From: Heliomicrobium modesticaldum Ice1
GTDB lineage: Bacteria > Bacillota > Desulfitobacteriia > Heliobacteriales > Heliobacteriaceae
DNA: 64,000 bases
Assembly (NCBI RefSeq): GCF_000019165.1
Contig: NC_010337.2
Span: forward strand, 1,665,001-1,729,000
Direction: 5' to 3'
The notes beneath the pieces are model-generated. The model was not told the DNA's origin. It saw only the letters and a program-made list of their open reading frames with translations, and made no database searches. Every line of letters begins with the position of its first letter. Position 1 is the first letter of the stretch. The translations under genes and the position numbers were made by a program. Shown piece after piece: positions 41,494 through 49,901 of the stretch.

Positions 41494-42726
41494 TCAGTTT
41501 CCCTCAATCAGGGTGGGCGCCCAGCAGACGTCCCGGGGCCCCGCGATCAAGGGGCTGAAACGGGTGTAATACCCGATCAATTCATCTTTGGCGCAGAAGG
41601 CGCCGATCGTCGGCAAGAGGCGCCGCTCCCGGAACCTGCCGTTGCGCATCGTCGGAAAGGGGACGGCGATGGCGTCCACCCGTTCCTGGTAGATCACGTC
41701 ATCTCGTGTCACATCGTGAAGGGAAAGGGACTCGCAGTAAAGAATGCCGAGGCCCTCTCGGTTGTGCATAGGTTTGATCAAGGCAGGCCGGCCGAGCAGG
41801 GGATCGGGATCGAGGGCCGTGTACGGGATATAACGCTCGACGGTTTGACGGAGGGGCGCCGCCAGTTGGGGCGCGATCAGCCAGAGCAGGGCGAAGAGCG
41901 CCTTGGAGTGCTGGATCAGGGTGGAGGGCGGGTTGATCAGCCTAACCCGTCCCTGAGCGAGGCAGTCGACGAACTGAGGGCCGCCGGGATCGCGGGCATA
42001 CCACTCGACGGAATAGAAGGACTGCAACAGGTCTACCGGTGCCCCGCCCAGGCACAGTTGACCGGCGTGATTCACCGATAGGGCCTGTACATCGCCGATC
42101 AGGACAGGGCAGGGGTAGTCGGCCAGTTCCCGGATCAGGGTCAGGATGGCTAGTTCTTCCGGATCGGCGCAAAAGCCGACGATGGCGACTACTGACGCAC
42201 TCGTTCCACCTTGGCGGCGGAAGGAATCGCGCAGCCCCTCGCCCAGACGGTCGGCGATATCCCGATTGGGGTCTGCTAGATCGGGATGAAACAGGCGGGC
42301 CAGTTCAGGCTGCAACCGGCAGGCCTCCATCTGACCAAAAGGTGTTTCGCTGTTGAATTCGAGCAACTTGGGTCCAGCCGTCGTCAGATACCAGTCGAAA
42401 CGCCCGAGGGCGGTCAGGTAAGGGAGAGGGCGGCGCAAGCACTGGGGCTTTAGGATATCGGGGATCCCGAGCGCGTCGAGGGCTTCGGGATGGCTGTCGA
42501 GGAAGAGGGCAACGGCATGGAACAGTTCCGTCACTCGCCTTTGCGCCTCGCAGATAGCCGCAGCTTCTTCTGCCGTCAGGACGAAGGCGTGCAGATTGAG
42601 AAAGTGCTGTCCCTGGGCGTCAAAAGCCCAGGAAAAGGCGAAGTTCTTTTCAAAGCCATCGGCCACAGCTTCCCAGCAGTCCAAATAAGCCTCGCGGTCT
42701 TCCAACAAAACGGGGGAGATGCGCAA
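41494..42726 (-). CDS. Glutathionylspermidine synthase-like ATP-grasp protein (YjfC/YgiC-like)
   Basis: A 410-residue protein of the GSP_synth family. It shows the conserved NSETPFGQMEA, GDVQALSV..., RLINPPSTLIQHSKALFALLW (given in part: INPPSTLIQHSKALFALL) and IKPMHNREGLGI regions of the ATP-grasp core. Characterised relatives form amide bonds between glutathione-like peptides and polyamines, while YgiC/YjfC members lack the amidase half and have no settled substrate. TTG 42726 is preceded by GGGGGGG. Twelve bp downstream of a small gene. Confidence 0.85.
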   Translation of the reverse strand: MRISPVLLEDREAYLDCWEAVADGFEKNFAFSWAFDAQGQHFLNLHAFVLTAEEAAAICEAQRRVTELFHAVALFLDSHPEALDALGIPDILKPQCLRRPLPYLTALGRFDWYLTTAGPKLLEFNSETPFGQMEACRLQPELARLFHPDLADPNRDIADRLGEGLRDSFRRQGGTSASVVAIVGFCADPEELAILTLIRELADYPCPVLIGDVQALSVNHAGQLCLGGAPVDLLQSFYSVEWYARDPGGPQFVDCLAQGRVRLINPPSTLIQHSKALFALLWLIAPQLAAPLRQTVERYIPYTALDPDPLLGRPALIKPMHNREGLGILYCESLSLHDVTRDDVIYQERVDAIAVPFPTMRNGRFRERRLLPTIGAFCAKDELIGYYTRFSPLIAGPRDVCWAPTLIEGN

Positions 42727-42738
42727 GATTCCCCCCCC

Positions 42739-43158
42739 CTAAAAGAGCAGGGCGCCCTGGTACTCAGGTTTGCGGAACTCGAAGTGAGCCTCTTCCTGGG
42801 GCGATGGGGGATGGTAGAGGCAGAGATAAGACAACCCCAGGGCACAAAGACCTTCAGCCAATGTGATGGCCATATCGCCGTCAACGAGCACCCGGCGTTG
42901 CAAGAGCCACTTGGTCAGGGCCGCTTCCACCGTCGGGGCCAAAGGCTCTTTGGGCACATACTGGCCCACTGATTCGGGGATTTGCACCAGCCAGTGTTCT
43001 TGGCGCTCGCCCGCCTGCGGGTAGTAGGTGAGGAGGTAATGGCGCTGCTGCTCTTCTAGGCGGATGAGCACCTCTTCTACGACTTCGGCGGAGAGGGGCG
43101 CTGTTTTGTTCAAGGAGAGGGATACCATGGCTTGATCCACATCCGTGATGAGTTGCAT
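42739..43158 (-). CDS. Small unknown protein of the yjf-like cluster
   Basis: A 139-residue protein, ATG 43158 with AAAGGAGG at seven bases. No signal peptide or membrane helix. A central segment (RHYLLTYYPQAGERQEHWLV) and a C-terminal half with LVDGDMAITLAEGLCALGL are visible. Not recognised. Its place between a lipoprotein gene and the ATP-grasp gene suggests the same pathway. Confidence 0.75.
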   Translation of the reverse strand: MQLITDVDQAMVSLSLNKTAPLSAEVVEEVLIRLEEQQRHYLLTYYPQAGERQEHWLVQIPESVGQYVPKEPLAPTVEAALTKWLLQRRVLVDGDMAITLAEGLCALGLSYLCLYHPPSPQEEAHFEFRKPEYQGALLF

Positions 43159-43187
43159 GGGGGATCCTCCTTTTGATATCGTCAATA

Positions 43188-43793
43188 TCAGCCGCCGCTC
43201 GAGGAGGAGCCGGACCGGGCGCCGGAGGAGGATGAACCGAAGCTGGCAGAGGAACCGGAAGATCCGAAGGAACTGCCGGAACCGCCGTTCGACTTTCGGG
43301 TTACCGTGCCGACGCCGCTCGATGTCGTCGGCTTGGAGGCGCTGGTTGCCGGCTTTACGTAACCGGGGTTGGCTGTCCATGAAGGGGGGTGTTTAGACCC
43401 CGTATAAGGCACATAGGTCCCATTATCTTTACGGACGATGGTGTTTCCCGCCATGGGACCGTTAAAACTGCGATAGGGGTAGTAATGGCCGCCGCTGTAG
43501 ACGAATAGATCATTGTCGTCGACATCTTCCGCTTCTTCGTAGAAAGCCTCTTGAGCGGCACTGACTTGCCCATCGTCAGGCGGAGGCGGGGGATCGTCCG
43601 AACATCCCGCCGTTGCCAGGGTCATACCCAGTACGGATGCGAGGGCGACTGTCTTGCGCCAAGGGATCCGTCGGACCGAGCCGTCCGCGAGAAGGGGTTC
43701 CAACGGTTTGCCTGGTGAGTCGGAAACAGATGGGATCTCTTCCCGTGAAGGCCCTTCAGGCGGGGCGGAACCGGGCGCGAACAGTGGTTGCAA
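43188..43793 (-). CDS. Ser/Gly-rich lipoprotein (YgiB/DUF1190-like position)
   Basis: A 201-residue protein starting at TTG 43793 with AAAGGAG at eight bases. After a 45-residue cytosolic leader comes a membrane segment with lipobox LATAGC, then PPPPPD, an acidic stretch with a Tyr-rich VYSGGHYYPYRSF, and a C-terminal third of Ser/Gly repeats (GSSFGSSGSSASFGSSSSG). The Ser/Gly tail and the gene's link to a YgiC-like ATP-grasp gene recall YgiB. The long leader before the lipobox is unusual. Confidence 0.75.
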   Translation of the reverse strand: MQPLFAPGSAPPEGPSREEIPSVSDSPGKPLEPLLADGSVRRIPWRKTVALASVLGMTLATAGCSDDPPPPPDDGQVSAAQEAFYEEAEDVDDNDLFVYSGGHYYPYRSFNGPMAGNTIVRKDNGTYVPYTGSKHPPSWTANPGYVKPATSASKPTTSSGVGTVTRKSNGGSGSSFGSSGSSASFGSSSSGARSGSSSSGG

Positions 43794-43957
43794 AGAGGAT
43801 CACTCCTTTCCGGGAGCGGGAGTTCCGGGGTAGGCGAGAAAGTTTTCCCACATCATATTCGGCCGCTTTCGGGAATGGGTCACTGCGCCGAGCGTCATGG
43901 GCAAGGGAAAAATTCGACATTCAGGATAAAAAACCTACAAAAAAACCTACAAAAGGA

Positions 43958-44005
43958 TGAAGCCGGAGCGATCCTTATTTTTCAGATCTCTCCGGCTTCA
44001 AAAAA
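43958..44005 (-). terminator. Terminator after rpsR
   Basis: GAAGCCGGAG/CTCCGGCTTC stem with inner GATC pairs; A-runs and T-runs flank it. It ends the rpsF-rpsR transcript. Confidence 0.75.
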
Positions 44006-44012
44006 ACAGCTT

Positions 44013-44273
44013 CTATTCGTTCACGGTAAACGGCAGCAGGGCCACATGGCGGGCACGCTTGATGGCGTTGGTCAACTGGCGCTGGTGCTTGGCGCAGCAA
44101 CCGGACACCCGGCGGGGAAGAATCTTGCCCCGTTCGGTGATATACTTGCGCAGTTTGCCCACTTCTTTGTAGTCGACCGTTTCGATCTTGTCGACGCAGA
44201 AGAAGCAGATGCGACGGCGGGGACGGCGTCCCTTGCGGCTTCTGCGTTCAGGCTTATCGCCTCTGTCTTGCAT
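44013..44273 (-). CDS. rpsR: Small ribosomal subunit protein bS18, zinc (C+) type
   Basis: An 86-residue S18 with the typical [25 protein letters not shown] core (in part: [19 protein letters not shown]). Cys pairs CFFC and CCAKH show the zinc-binding C+ form. The N-terminus is very basic. The start is ATG 44273 after AAAAGGAGG. Confidence 0.97.
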   Translation of the reverse strand: MQDRGDKPERRSRKGRRPRRRICFFCVDKIETVDYKEVGKLRKYITERGKILPRRVSGCCAKHQRQLTNAIKRARHVALLPFTVNE

Positions 44274-44325
44274 GGTTCAAACCTCCTTTTCCCTCTGGAA
44301 GGATAGATGATTCGGCGGGCAGGCG

Positions 44326-44616
44326 TTACTGTTCGTCTTTGCGGACGACCAGGAAGCGGATGATGTCATCCGAGATCTTCATGACGCGCTCCAGCTCTTG
44401 GGCGACAGCAGGTTCGCCCTTGAAGTTCAGGAGGAAGTAGAAAGCCTCTTTGAACTTCTTGACTTCGTACTGGAGGCGGCGTTTCCCCCACTTGTCCACC
44501 TTGACAACCTCGCCACCTTGTTGAGGAACAAGGTTGACGAACTTGTCGATGACCCCTTGCAGGGCCTCCTCTTCCAGGTTGGGGCGAACCAGCACTACAG
44601 CTTCGTATTCGCGCAC
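44326..44616 (-). CDS. rpsF: Small ribosomal subunit protein bS6
   Basis: A 96-residue S6: REYEAVVLVRPNLEEEALQ at the start and KWGKRRLQYEVKKFKEAFY in the middle. The GTG at 44616 with GGGAGGT eight bases upstream is the correct start. In most Firmicutes ssb lies between rpsF and rpsR; here only 52 bp separate them and there is no ssb. Confidence 0.96.
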   Translation of the reverse strand: MREYEAVVLVRPNLEEEALQGVIDKFVNLVPQQGGEVVKVDKWGKRRLQYEVKKFKEAFYFLLNFKGEPAVAQELERVMKISDDIIRFLVVRKDEQ

Positions 44617-44770
44617 AATCGGCACCTCCCTTCGGACATATGGCCCCGTCTCATGAACGGAGCAGGGAGTGGCGTGAAGCCACACAACTAAAGAATTTAT
44701 CACACTTTGCAGAAATGCGCAAGGGAAAAAGCCAAAAAGTCTCCGGCTTCATCGGAGATTGTCAAAAAGC

Positions 44771-44797
44771 AACCCCGCCGGCGCGCCGGCGGGGAAG
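44771..44797 (-). terminator. Terminator after copZ
   Basis: CCCCGCCGGCGCGCCGGCGGGG is a perfect palindrome followed, on the minus strand, by TTGCTTTTTG. Confidence 0.8.
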
Positions 44798-44808
44798 AGG
44801 AGGAGAGA

Positions 44809-45018
44809 TCAGGAGACTACATCATACCCGGCGTCGTCGATGGCGGTCTTAATCGCCTCGATCCCGGTCTCCGTTCCGTCAAAGCGGACCGCAACCTCCT
44901 TGGCCGCCAGATCAACGGCGACTGAAGCCACACCAGGCAAGCCTTTCAGCGCCTTCTCCACCGCCGCCTTGCAGTGCCCGCAGGACATGCCTTCCACCTT
45001 CAACGTTACATCCGTCAT
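44809..45018 (-). CDS. copZ: Copper chaperone CopZ (HMA domain)
   Basis: A 69-residue heavy-metal-associated domain with the copper site GMSCGHC and the standard fold residues (VSVAV-type strand: VASVAVDLAAKEVAVRF). It delivers Cu(I) to CopA. ATG 45018 after AAGGAGGG. It is separated from copA by a 340-bp stretch with a repeat. Confidence 0.94.
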   Translation of the reverse strand: MTDVTLKVEGMSCGHCKAAVEKALKGLPGVASVAVDLAAKEVAVRFDGTETGIEAIKTAIDDAGYDVVS

Positions 45019-45358
45019 GAGAAACCCTCCTTAAAGTTTTTATTACTGCCGGCCAGTGAGGCCGGAAGGTAGCAAGGTAACCGTATTCGGGCCAAGAAAG
45101 TTGTCGTCTTTAGTCTCGCCGTATTACCGAAAAGTGTCTGGGGGAAGCCGGGCCGTGAGCGGTTTGCGTGGAGCGGCGAAGAGCGAGCGCAGCCGGTGAA
45201 GCGTCCGGCGCGCCATCGACATGCAGACTAGCCCGAGAGCTTTGGCGCGCCAGCGGAACCGGCCAGTGAGCCGCCGCGGAACGCTTAGCGAACGGCCCGG
45301 CTTCCCCCTGCACTATTCAACGATTTCGCAGAGATTTAGCGGTCGGTTTTTATTGGTT
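45019..45358. other. copA-copZ intergenic region
   Basis: No gene. Contains the palindromic repeat 45140-45308 and flanking AT-richer sequence with a T-run (GGTTTTTATTGG) close to the copA stop. Confidence 0.5.
45140..45308. repeat. 169-bp structured repeat with 17-bp terminal inverted repeats
   Basis: GGGGGAAGCCGGGCCGT (45140-45156) and its exact reverse complement (45292-45308) bracket a GC-rich interior, in which GGCGCGCC occurs twice 29 bp apart and further segments can pair. The form suggests a small interspersed or MITE-like repeat; only one copy was seen here. Confidence 0.6.
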
Positions 45359-47599
45359 TCAGAGGCGCTCAGGACGGTACGGCTCAACCCGCCGCAACCG
45401 CAACGCATTCATCACCACCGAGACGGAACTGAACGCCATCGCCCCCCCGGCGATGACGGGACTCAAAAACCCCGCTGCCGCCACAGGGATGCCGAGGCTG
45501 TTGTAGATCAGCGCCCAGAACAGATTCTGGCGGATATTGGCCATGGTGGCGCGGCTGAGGCGGATGGCCGCCGCGATGGCCCGCAGGTCGCCCGACATGA
45601 GGGTGATGTCAGCCGCCGCCATAGCCACATCAGCGCCGGTGCCGATGGCCATGCCCACATCGGCCATGGCCAGGGCGGGCGCGTCGTTGATGCCGTCGCC
45701 GACCATGGCCACCACATGGCCTTCCTCTTTGCGCTTTTGCACCTCCCGGGCCTTGTCTTCCGGGAGCACCTCGGCGATGACATGGTCGACGCCCGTCTTT
45801 TGGGCGATCGACTCGGCGGTGCGGCGGTTGTCGCCGGTGATCATCCAGACCTGGATCCCCATGGCCTTCAGCTCGGCGATGGCCTGGGCCGATGACTCCT
45901 TGACCGTGTCCGCCACGGCGATGGCGGCGATCACCTGGCCGTCCAAGGCGAGCAGCATGGCCGTCTTGCCCTCCTTTTCCAGTCTTTCCAGGAGCGGCTC
46001 ATGCTCCCGGTAGGAAAGACCCTGTTCTGCCATCAGGCGGCGCGTGCCTAACAACGCTTGCCGCCCGTCGACGGTGGCGATGACGCCATGGCCGGGGATG
46101 GCCTGGAAGCGTTCCGGATCTTTTATGGGGGAACCCGATTCGGCAGCCTTTTTGACGATCGCCTCGGCCAGGGGATGCTCTGAAGGTTTTTCCACCTGTC
46201 CGGCGATGGTCAGCAGTTCCGCTTCCCGGCCTGCCCAGTCGCCAAGGCCGATGAGATCGGTCAACTCGGGCTTGCCTTTCGTGATCGTCCCCGTCTTATC
46301 GAGGATGACAGCCGTGACCTTGTGGGCATTTTCCAAGTGCTCGCCGCCCTTAAAGAGGATGCCTTTTTCAGCGCCCTTGCCGGTGCCCACCATGATTGAC
46401 GTCGGCGTCGCCAGGCCGAGGGCGCAGGGGCAGGCGATGACCAGTACGGCCGTAAAGTTCAGCAAGGCCCGAGTGAAGTTTTCCGGCGCAACGGCAAAAT
46501 ACCAGACAAAGAAGGTGATGACAGCCAGGGAGACGACGACGGGGACGAAGTAACCGGAGATGGTGTCGGCCAGCCGCTGAATGGGCGCCTTGGAGCCCTG
46601 GGCCTCCTCGACGACGCTGATGATCTGGGCCAAGGCGGTGTCGCGGCCCACTTTGGTAGCCCGGAACTTGAAGCTGCCTTGCTTGTTGAGGGTGGCGCCG
46701 ATGACGGTGTCACCGGGCTGCTTGTCGACAGGTAGGCTCTCGCCGGTCAGCATGGACTCATCGACGGCGGAGGCGCCCTCTTCGACGACGCCGTCGACAG
46801 GGATTTTTTCGCCGGGGCGGACGACGACCAGATCGCCGGCGAGCACCGCTTCCACAGGGATGTCCAACTCACGGCCGCCTCGGATGACACGGGCCCTTTT
46901 GGCCTTAAGACCCATCAGTTTTTTGATCGCCTCGGAGGTGCGGCCCTTGGCCACGGCTTCGAGGGTCTTGCCGAGCAGGATCAGCGTGATCAAGATGGAA
47001 CTAGTCTCGTAATAGACATGATCGGTGTGGTGGGCGGCAGGGCTGAAAAAGGTGACATAGACGCTGTAGAAGTAGGCAGCCGATGTGCCCAGGGCGACGA
47101 GCACGTCCATGTTGGCGCTACCGTTTTTCAGCGCCTTCCAGGCGCCTCTGTAGAAGGACCAACCGGCGCCGAACTGGACCGGCGTCGCCAGGAGAAACTG
47201 GGTCTGCTTGGCGAGCAGCCAGACGGGGAGGGGAAGTCCGGTCATTTCGCCGATCATCACAAGCAGCAGGGGCAGCGATAGGGCCGCCGACGCCCCGAAG
47301 AGGAGCCATTGGCGGCGCAACTGTTCCTGCTCGCTGTCGGCGCTTACGACCGCTTCGGCCAGGCGGGCCTGAAAGCCGAGCGCGACAACGGCCTCGATCA
47401 GATCGCCCGCTTTCACTTCACCGCTGTAGAATTCGACGACGGCTTTTTCCGTCGTCAGATTGACAGAGGCAGTGATCACGCCGGGAAGGCGGTTCAGTTT
47501 CCGTTCGATGCGGTTGGCGCAGGCGGCGCAGGTCATCCCGGACACAAGCAGGGTCACTTTGGCGACTGCGGCGTTGTCACCGCCGGAACCGTCCGTCAT
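45359..47599 (-). CDS. copA: Cu(I)-exporting P1B-type ATPase
   Basis: A 746-residue membrane pump. One N-terminal HMA domain with GMTCAAC, eight membrane helices with the CPC copper site ([11 protein letters not shown]), the phosphorylation motif [14 protein letters not shown] loop, HP motif (SEHPLAEAI) and [16 protein letters not shown] hinge are all present. Start chosen at ATG 47599 with GGAAGG upstream. It lies 28 bp downstream of csoR, so the two are probably one copper-induced operon. Confidence 0.96.
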   Translation of the reverse strand: MTDGSGGDNAAVAKVTLLVSGMTCAACANRIERKLNRLPGVITASVNLTTEKAVVEFYSGEVKAGDLIEAVVALGFQARLAEAVVSADSEQEQLRRQWLLFGASAALSLPLLLVMIGEMTGLPLPVWLLAKQTQFLLATPVQFGAGWSFYRGAWKALKNGSANMDVLVALGTSAAYFYSVYVTFFSPAAHHTDHVYYETSSILITLILLGKTLEAVAKGRTSEAIKKLMGLKAKRARVIRGGRELDIPVEAVLAGDLVVVRPGEKIPVDGVVEEGASAVDESMLTGESLPVDKQPGDTVIGATLNKQGSFKFRATKVGRDTALAQIISVVEEAQGSKAPIQRLADTISGYFVPVVVSLAVITFFVWYFAVAPENFTRALLNFTAVLVIACPCALGLATPTSIMVGTGKGAEKGILFKGGEHLENAHKVTAVILDKTGTITKGKPELTDLIGLGDWAGREAELLTIAGQVEKPSEHPLAEAIVKKAAESGSPIKDPERFQAIPGHGVIATVDGRQALLGTRRLMAEQGLSYREHEPLLERLEKEGKTAMLLALDGQVIAAIAVADTVKESSAQAIAELKAMGIQVWMITGDNRRTAESIAQKTGVDHVIAEVLPEDKAREVQKRKEEGHVVAMVGDGINDAPALAMADVGMAIGTGADVAMAAADITLMSGDLRAIAAAIRLSRATMANIRQNLFWALIYNSLGIPVAAAGFLSPVIAGGAMAFSSVSVVMNALRLRRVEPYRPERL

Positions 47600-47627
47600 G
47601 GACAATCCTTCCTTCCGTTGGCATTCG

Positions 47628-47966
47628 TTATTTCATGAAGCGATCCAGCACATCGATCAGTTCGGCCACCATCTCGTCACCGCGGTTCTCCTTGATGGCG
47701 GAGGTCACACAGCTTCGGGTGTGGTTTTCCAAGATGGAAAGACCGACCTTTTGCAGGCCCGCCCGGGCGGCGCTGATCTGGAAGAGGATATCGACGCAGT
47801 AGCGTTCGTCTTCGATCATCTTGGTGATCCCGCGAACCTGCCCTTCGAGCCGGCGCATGCGGTTGATCAAGTCTTGCCGGTTTCGCGCCGGCAGTGGCGG
47901 ACTGTTTGCCCCATCGATGAGAGCGGAGGATTCTCCGGAGGTCTCTCTGTTGTCGCCGGTTTTCAT
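47628..47966 (-). CDS. csoR: Copper-sensing repressor CsoR
   Basis: A 112-residue helical repressor. The copper ligands Cys-His-Cys are visible in ERYCVDIL and ENHTRSCV, with [15 protein letters not shown] in the first helix. An N-terminal extension of about 25 residues precedes the conserved core. Cu(I) binding releases DNA. An 18-bp palindromic operator lies 21 bp upstream. Confidence 0.94.
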   Translation of the reverse strand: MKTGDNRETSGESSALIDGANSPPLPARNRQDLINRMRRLEGQVRGITKMIEDERYCVDILFQISAARAGLQKVGLSILENHTRSCVTSAIKENRGDEMVAELIDVLDRFMK

Positions 47967-47987
47967 CGGCAGCCTCCCTTCATTACG

Positions 47988-48005
47988 ATACCCCCGGTAG
48001 GGTAT
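47988..48005 (-). promoter_or_regulatory. CsoR operator
   Basis: Minus-strand ATACCCTACCGGGGGTAT matches the Firmicute CsoR site (TACCC...GGGTA palindrome with G/C centre) and lies just upstream of csoR, supporting copper-dependent autoregulation of csoR-copA. Confidence 0.85.
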
Positions 48006-48451
48006 TTGATCAAAATGTATCTCATGACCGAAAGGCTGTCAACAAGTATTTCTGATTTCGACAGGGATTACACAGAGGCAAAAGGAATCTGGCCCCTTGT
48101 GGCGAAATAAAAAAAGCAGATCAAGAAATGCGCCAGCGGGAACGCCGTCGGGCTGATCGAGATTCAGTTCGAATCCGGGGAAGCGGAGCGTTGCAGGCAT
48201 CGCAGGATGAGAAGTGGGCCTCTTTGCTCTGTCGATGCGCTGATGGAGGACATTCGACCTGACGACTCGAATAGGTGTATTGGCTCGAAGCGGTGTACTG
48301 AAAAAGGGGAATCGGAACCGGGGCGACAAGGATGCATGATGAGGAAGCCATGCTGTTTTGTTGATGCCGATTGGGGCGAGGTGCTCGACGCGCCGGTGCC
48401 CGGAGGGGGCTCCGGAAGTGACATGAATCGCCTGAAGGAAGGGAGAACTTG
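48006..48451. other. Intergenic region between csoR and the RsbW-like gene
   Basis: About 445 bp. A frame from 48207 to 48464 is open but has atypical composition and no ribosome site. The end contains GAAGGAAGGGAG, the ribosome site for the next gene. No promoter or RNA was clearly seen. Confidence 0.4.
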
Positions 48452-48868
48452 GTGGCGGCGATAGAACTTATACGATTCGCCAGTTCTCTGGCCCATGTGG
48501 AAGCAGCGGTTGAGCGGGTGATCGGCGAAGTGAGCACCCTCCCTTGGGAGGCGTTGGATCTAGACTTCATCAAGCTGGCCCTGATCGAAGCGCTCGTGAA
48601 TGCAGTGGTCCATGGGAACCGGGAAAATCCGGAAAAAGAGGTGACCCTCCGCTATGCGGTGGGAGAGGATCATTTTTGGGTGGAGATCTCTGATCAAGGC
48701 GACGGGTTCGATCCCCGAAAGGCGGCCTCTGATCCGCTCAGTGAAGCCTTTGATCCGCTCAGTGAGACGGGGAGGGGGTTGCTGCTCATCCGGGCCGCCA
48801 TGGATGAAGTGCCCTTCAATGAAAAGGGCAATACGATCCGGCTTGCAAAATACCTTCGCAGGGAATAA
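48452..48868 (+). CDS. RsbW-like serine kinase/anti-sigma ATPase
   Basis: A 138-residue HATPase_c_2 protein with EALVNAVVHGN (N box), SDQGDGFDP (G1) and ETGRGLLLI (G2). A perfect-looking internal duplication SDPLSEAFDPLSE sits between the G1 and G2 boxes. GTG 48452 (or TTG 48449) follows AAGGAAGGGAG. Neighbour cheW 62 bp downstream suggests a signalling context. No sigma factor or STAS gene adjoins. Confidence 0.85.
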   Translation: MAAIELIRFASSLAHVEAAVERVIGEVSTLPWEALDLDFIKLALIEALVNAVVHGNRENPEKEVTLRYAVGEDHFWVEISDQGDGFDPRKAASDPLSEAFDPLSETGRGLLLIRAAMDEVPFNEKGNTIRLAKYLRRE

Positions 48869-48930
48869 CCTGCGGCGATACATTGAACGAGAGGCCTGCG
48901 CGGAGGCAGGCAGTGAAGGGAGGAATGGCT

Positions 48931-49407
48931 ATGAGCCAGATCAAAGGCGATTCGGGTGAGATCCAATTGGTCGTCTTCCGGCTTGGCGCGGAGGAATACG
49001 GGGTGCCCATCACGCAGGTGCAGGAGATCAACCGCCTGTTGACGCCGACCAAGATCCCGCAGGCGCCTTCCTTTGTCGAGGGGATCATCAACCTGCGGGG
49101 CAAGATCATCCCGATCATCGATCTGAAAAAACGTTTCGGCCTCGTCCAGGAAGAACATACGGCGAATACGCGGATCATCGTCGTCAATGTGGAACGCCAT
49201 ACGGTGGGCATCATCGTCGACGCCGTCACGGAGGTGCTGCGGATGCCTCAGAGCGCCATTGAACCGCCGCCGCCGATGATCAGCACCATCTCTTCGGACT
49301 ACTTAACAGGCGTCGGTAAGGTAGACGAACGCCTGCTCATCTTGTTGGATCTCGACAAAATTTTAACGGAGCGGGAAAAGGCCGAACTGCAAGCCCGACC
49401 GTTGTAA
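48931..49407 (+). CDS. cheW: Chemotaxis coupling protein CheW
   Basis: A 158-residue CheW-like beta-barrel protein linking receptors to CheA. Family stretches: VVFRLGAEEYGVPITQVQEI, VEGIINLRGKIIPIIDLKKRF and VGIIVDAVTEVLRM. ATG 48931 lies seven bases after GGGAGGA. The only chemotaxis receptor in the window is at 9489. A strong terminator follows. Confidence 0.93.
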   Translation: MSQIKGDSGEIQLVVFRLGAEEYGVPITQVQEINRLLTPTKIPQAPSFVEGIINLRGKIIPIIDLKKRFGLVQEEHTANTRIIVVNVERHTVGIIVDAVTEVLRMPQSAIEPPPPMISTISSDYLTGVGKVDERLLILLDLDKILTEREKAELQARPL

Positions 49408-49412
49408 AAATC

Positions 49413-49445
49413 GCCAAAACCCTGTATGTCAAGCAGGGTTTTGGC
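49413..49445 (+). terminator. Terminator after cheW
   Basis: GCCAAAACCCTG/CAGGGTTTTGGC stem followed by ATTTATT. Confidence 0.85.
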
Positions 49446-49496
49446 ATTTATTCTCAGGATATACTATTTTTGAACAACTGTGAGGCGACGATTTCT

Positions 49497-49901
49497 GTGG
49501 ATTCCATGGCTGTGGGCTGTGACATCGTAGAGATTTCACGCATCCGCGAGGCGGCGCAGCGGCATCCGCGTTTTTTGCGGCGTGTCTTTTCACCGGCTGA
49601 GATCGCCGAGTGCGAGAGCCGACCCAACCCCTGGCAGTCTTTTGCCGCTCGCTTTGCCGCCAAAGAGGCGGTGATCAAGGCGTTGCCGGCAGGCTGCTCG
49701 CCGGCCTTGACGGAGATGGAGGTGCTGCGCGATCCTGCGGGAAAACCGCAGCTCTTCTTCACCGGCGCTGCCGCAGGTCTTGTGGAGAAGTCAGGCTGGA
49801 ACGGCTGGTCTGTGAGCCTGTCCCATGACCGAGACCATGCCATCGCCACTGTGATCGCCTGGCGGACAAAGCGGGAGGAGGCGATGCGATGCGACTTGTA
49901 A
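49497..49901 (+). CDS. acpS: Holo-[acyl-carrier-protein] synthase
   Basis: A 134-residue phosphopantetheinyl transferase. VGCDIVEISRIREA holds the first magnesium-binding aspartate and FAAKEAVIKAL the Glu/Lys core; SVSLSHDRDHAIATVI ends the domain. It transfers 4'-phosphopantetheine from CoA to ACP. GTG 49497 with GAGG 11 bases upstream is preferred; ATG 49506 or TTG 49470 are alternatives. The 3' end overlaps nnrDE by 13 bp. Confidence 0.92.
   Translation: MDSMAVGCDIVEISRIREAAQRHPRFLRRVFSPAEIAECESRPNPWQSFAARFAAKEAVIKALPAGCSPALTEMEVLRDPAGKPQLFFTGAAAGLVEKSGWNGWSVSLSHDRDHAIATVIAWRTKREEAMRCDL

Noticed and set aside
48207-48464. An 85-codon frame before the RsbW-like gene
   Set aside because: No ribosome site, odd composition and overlap with the next gene's leader.
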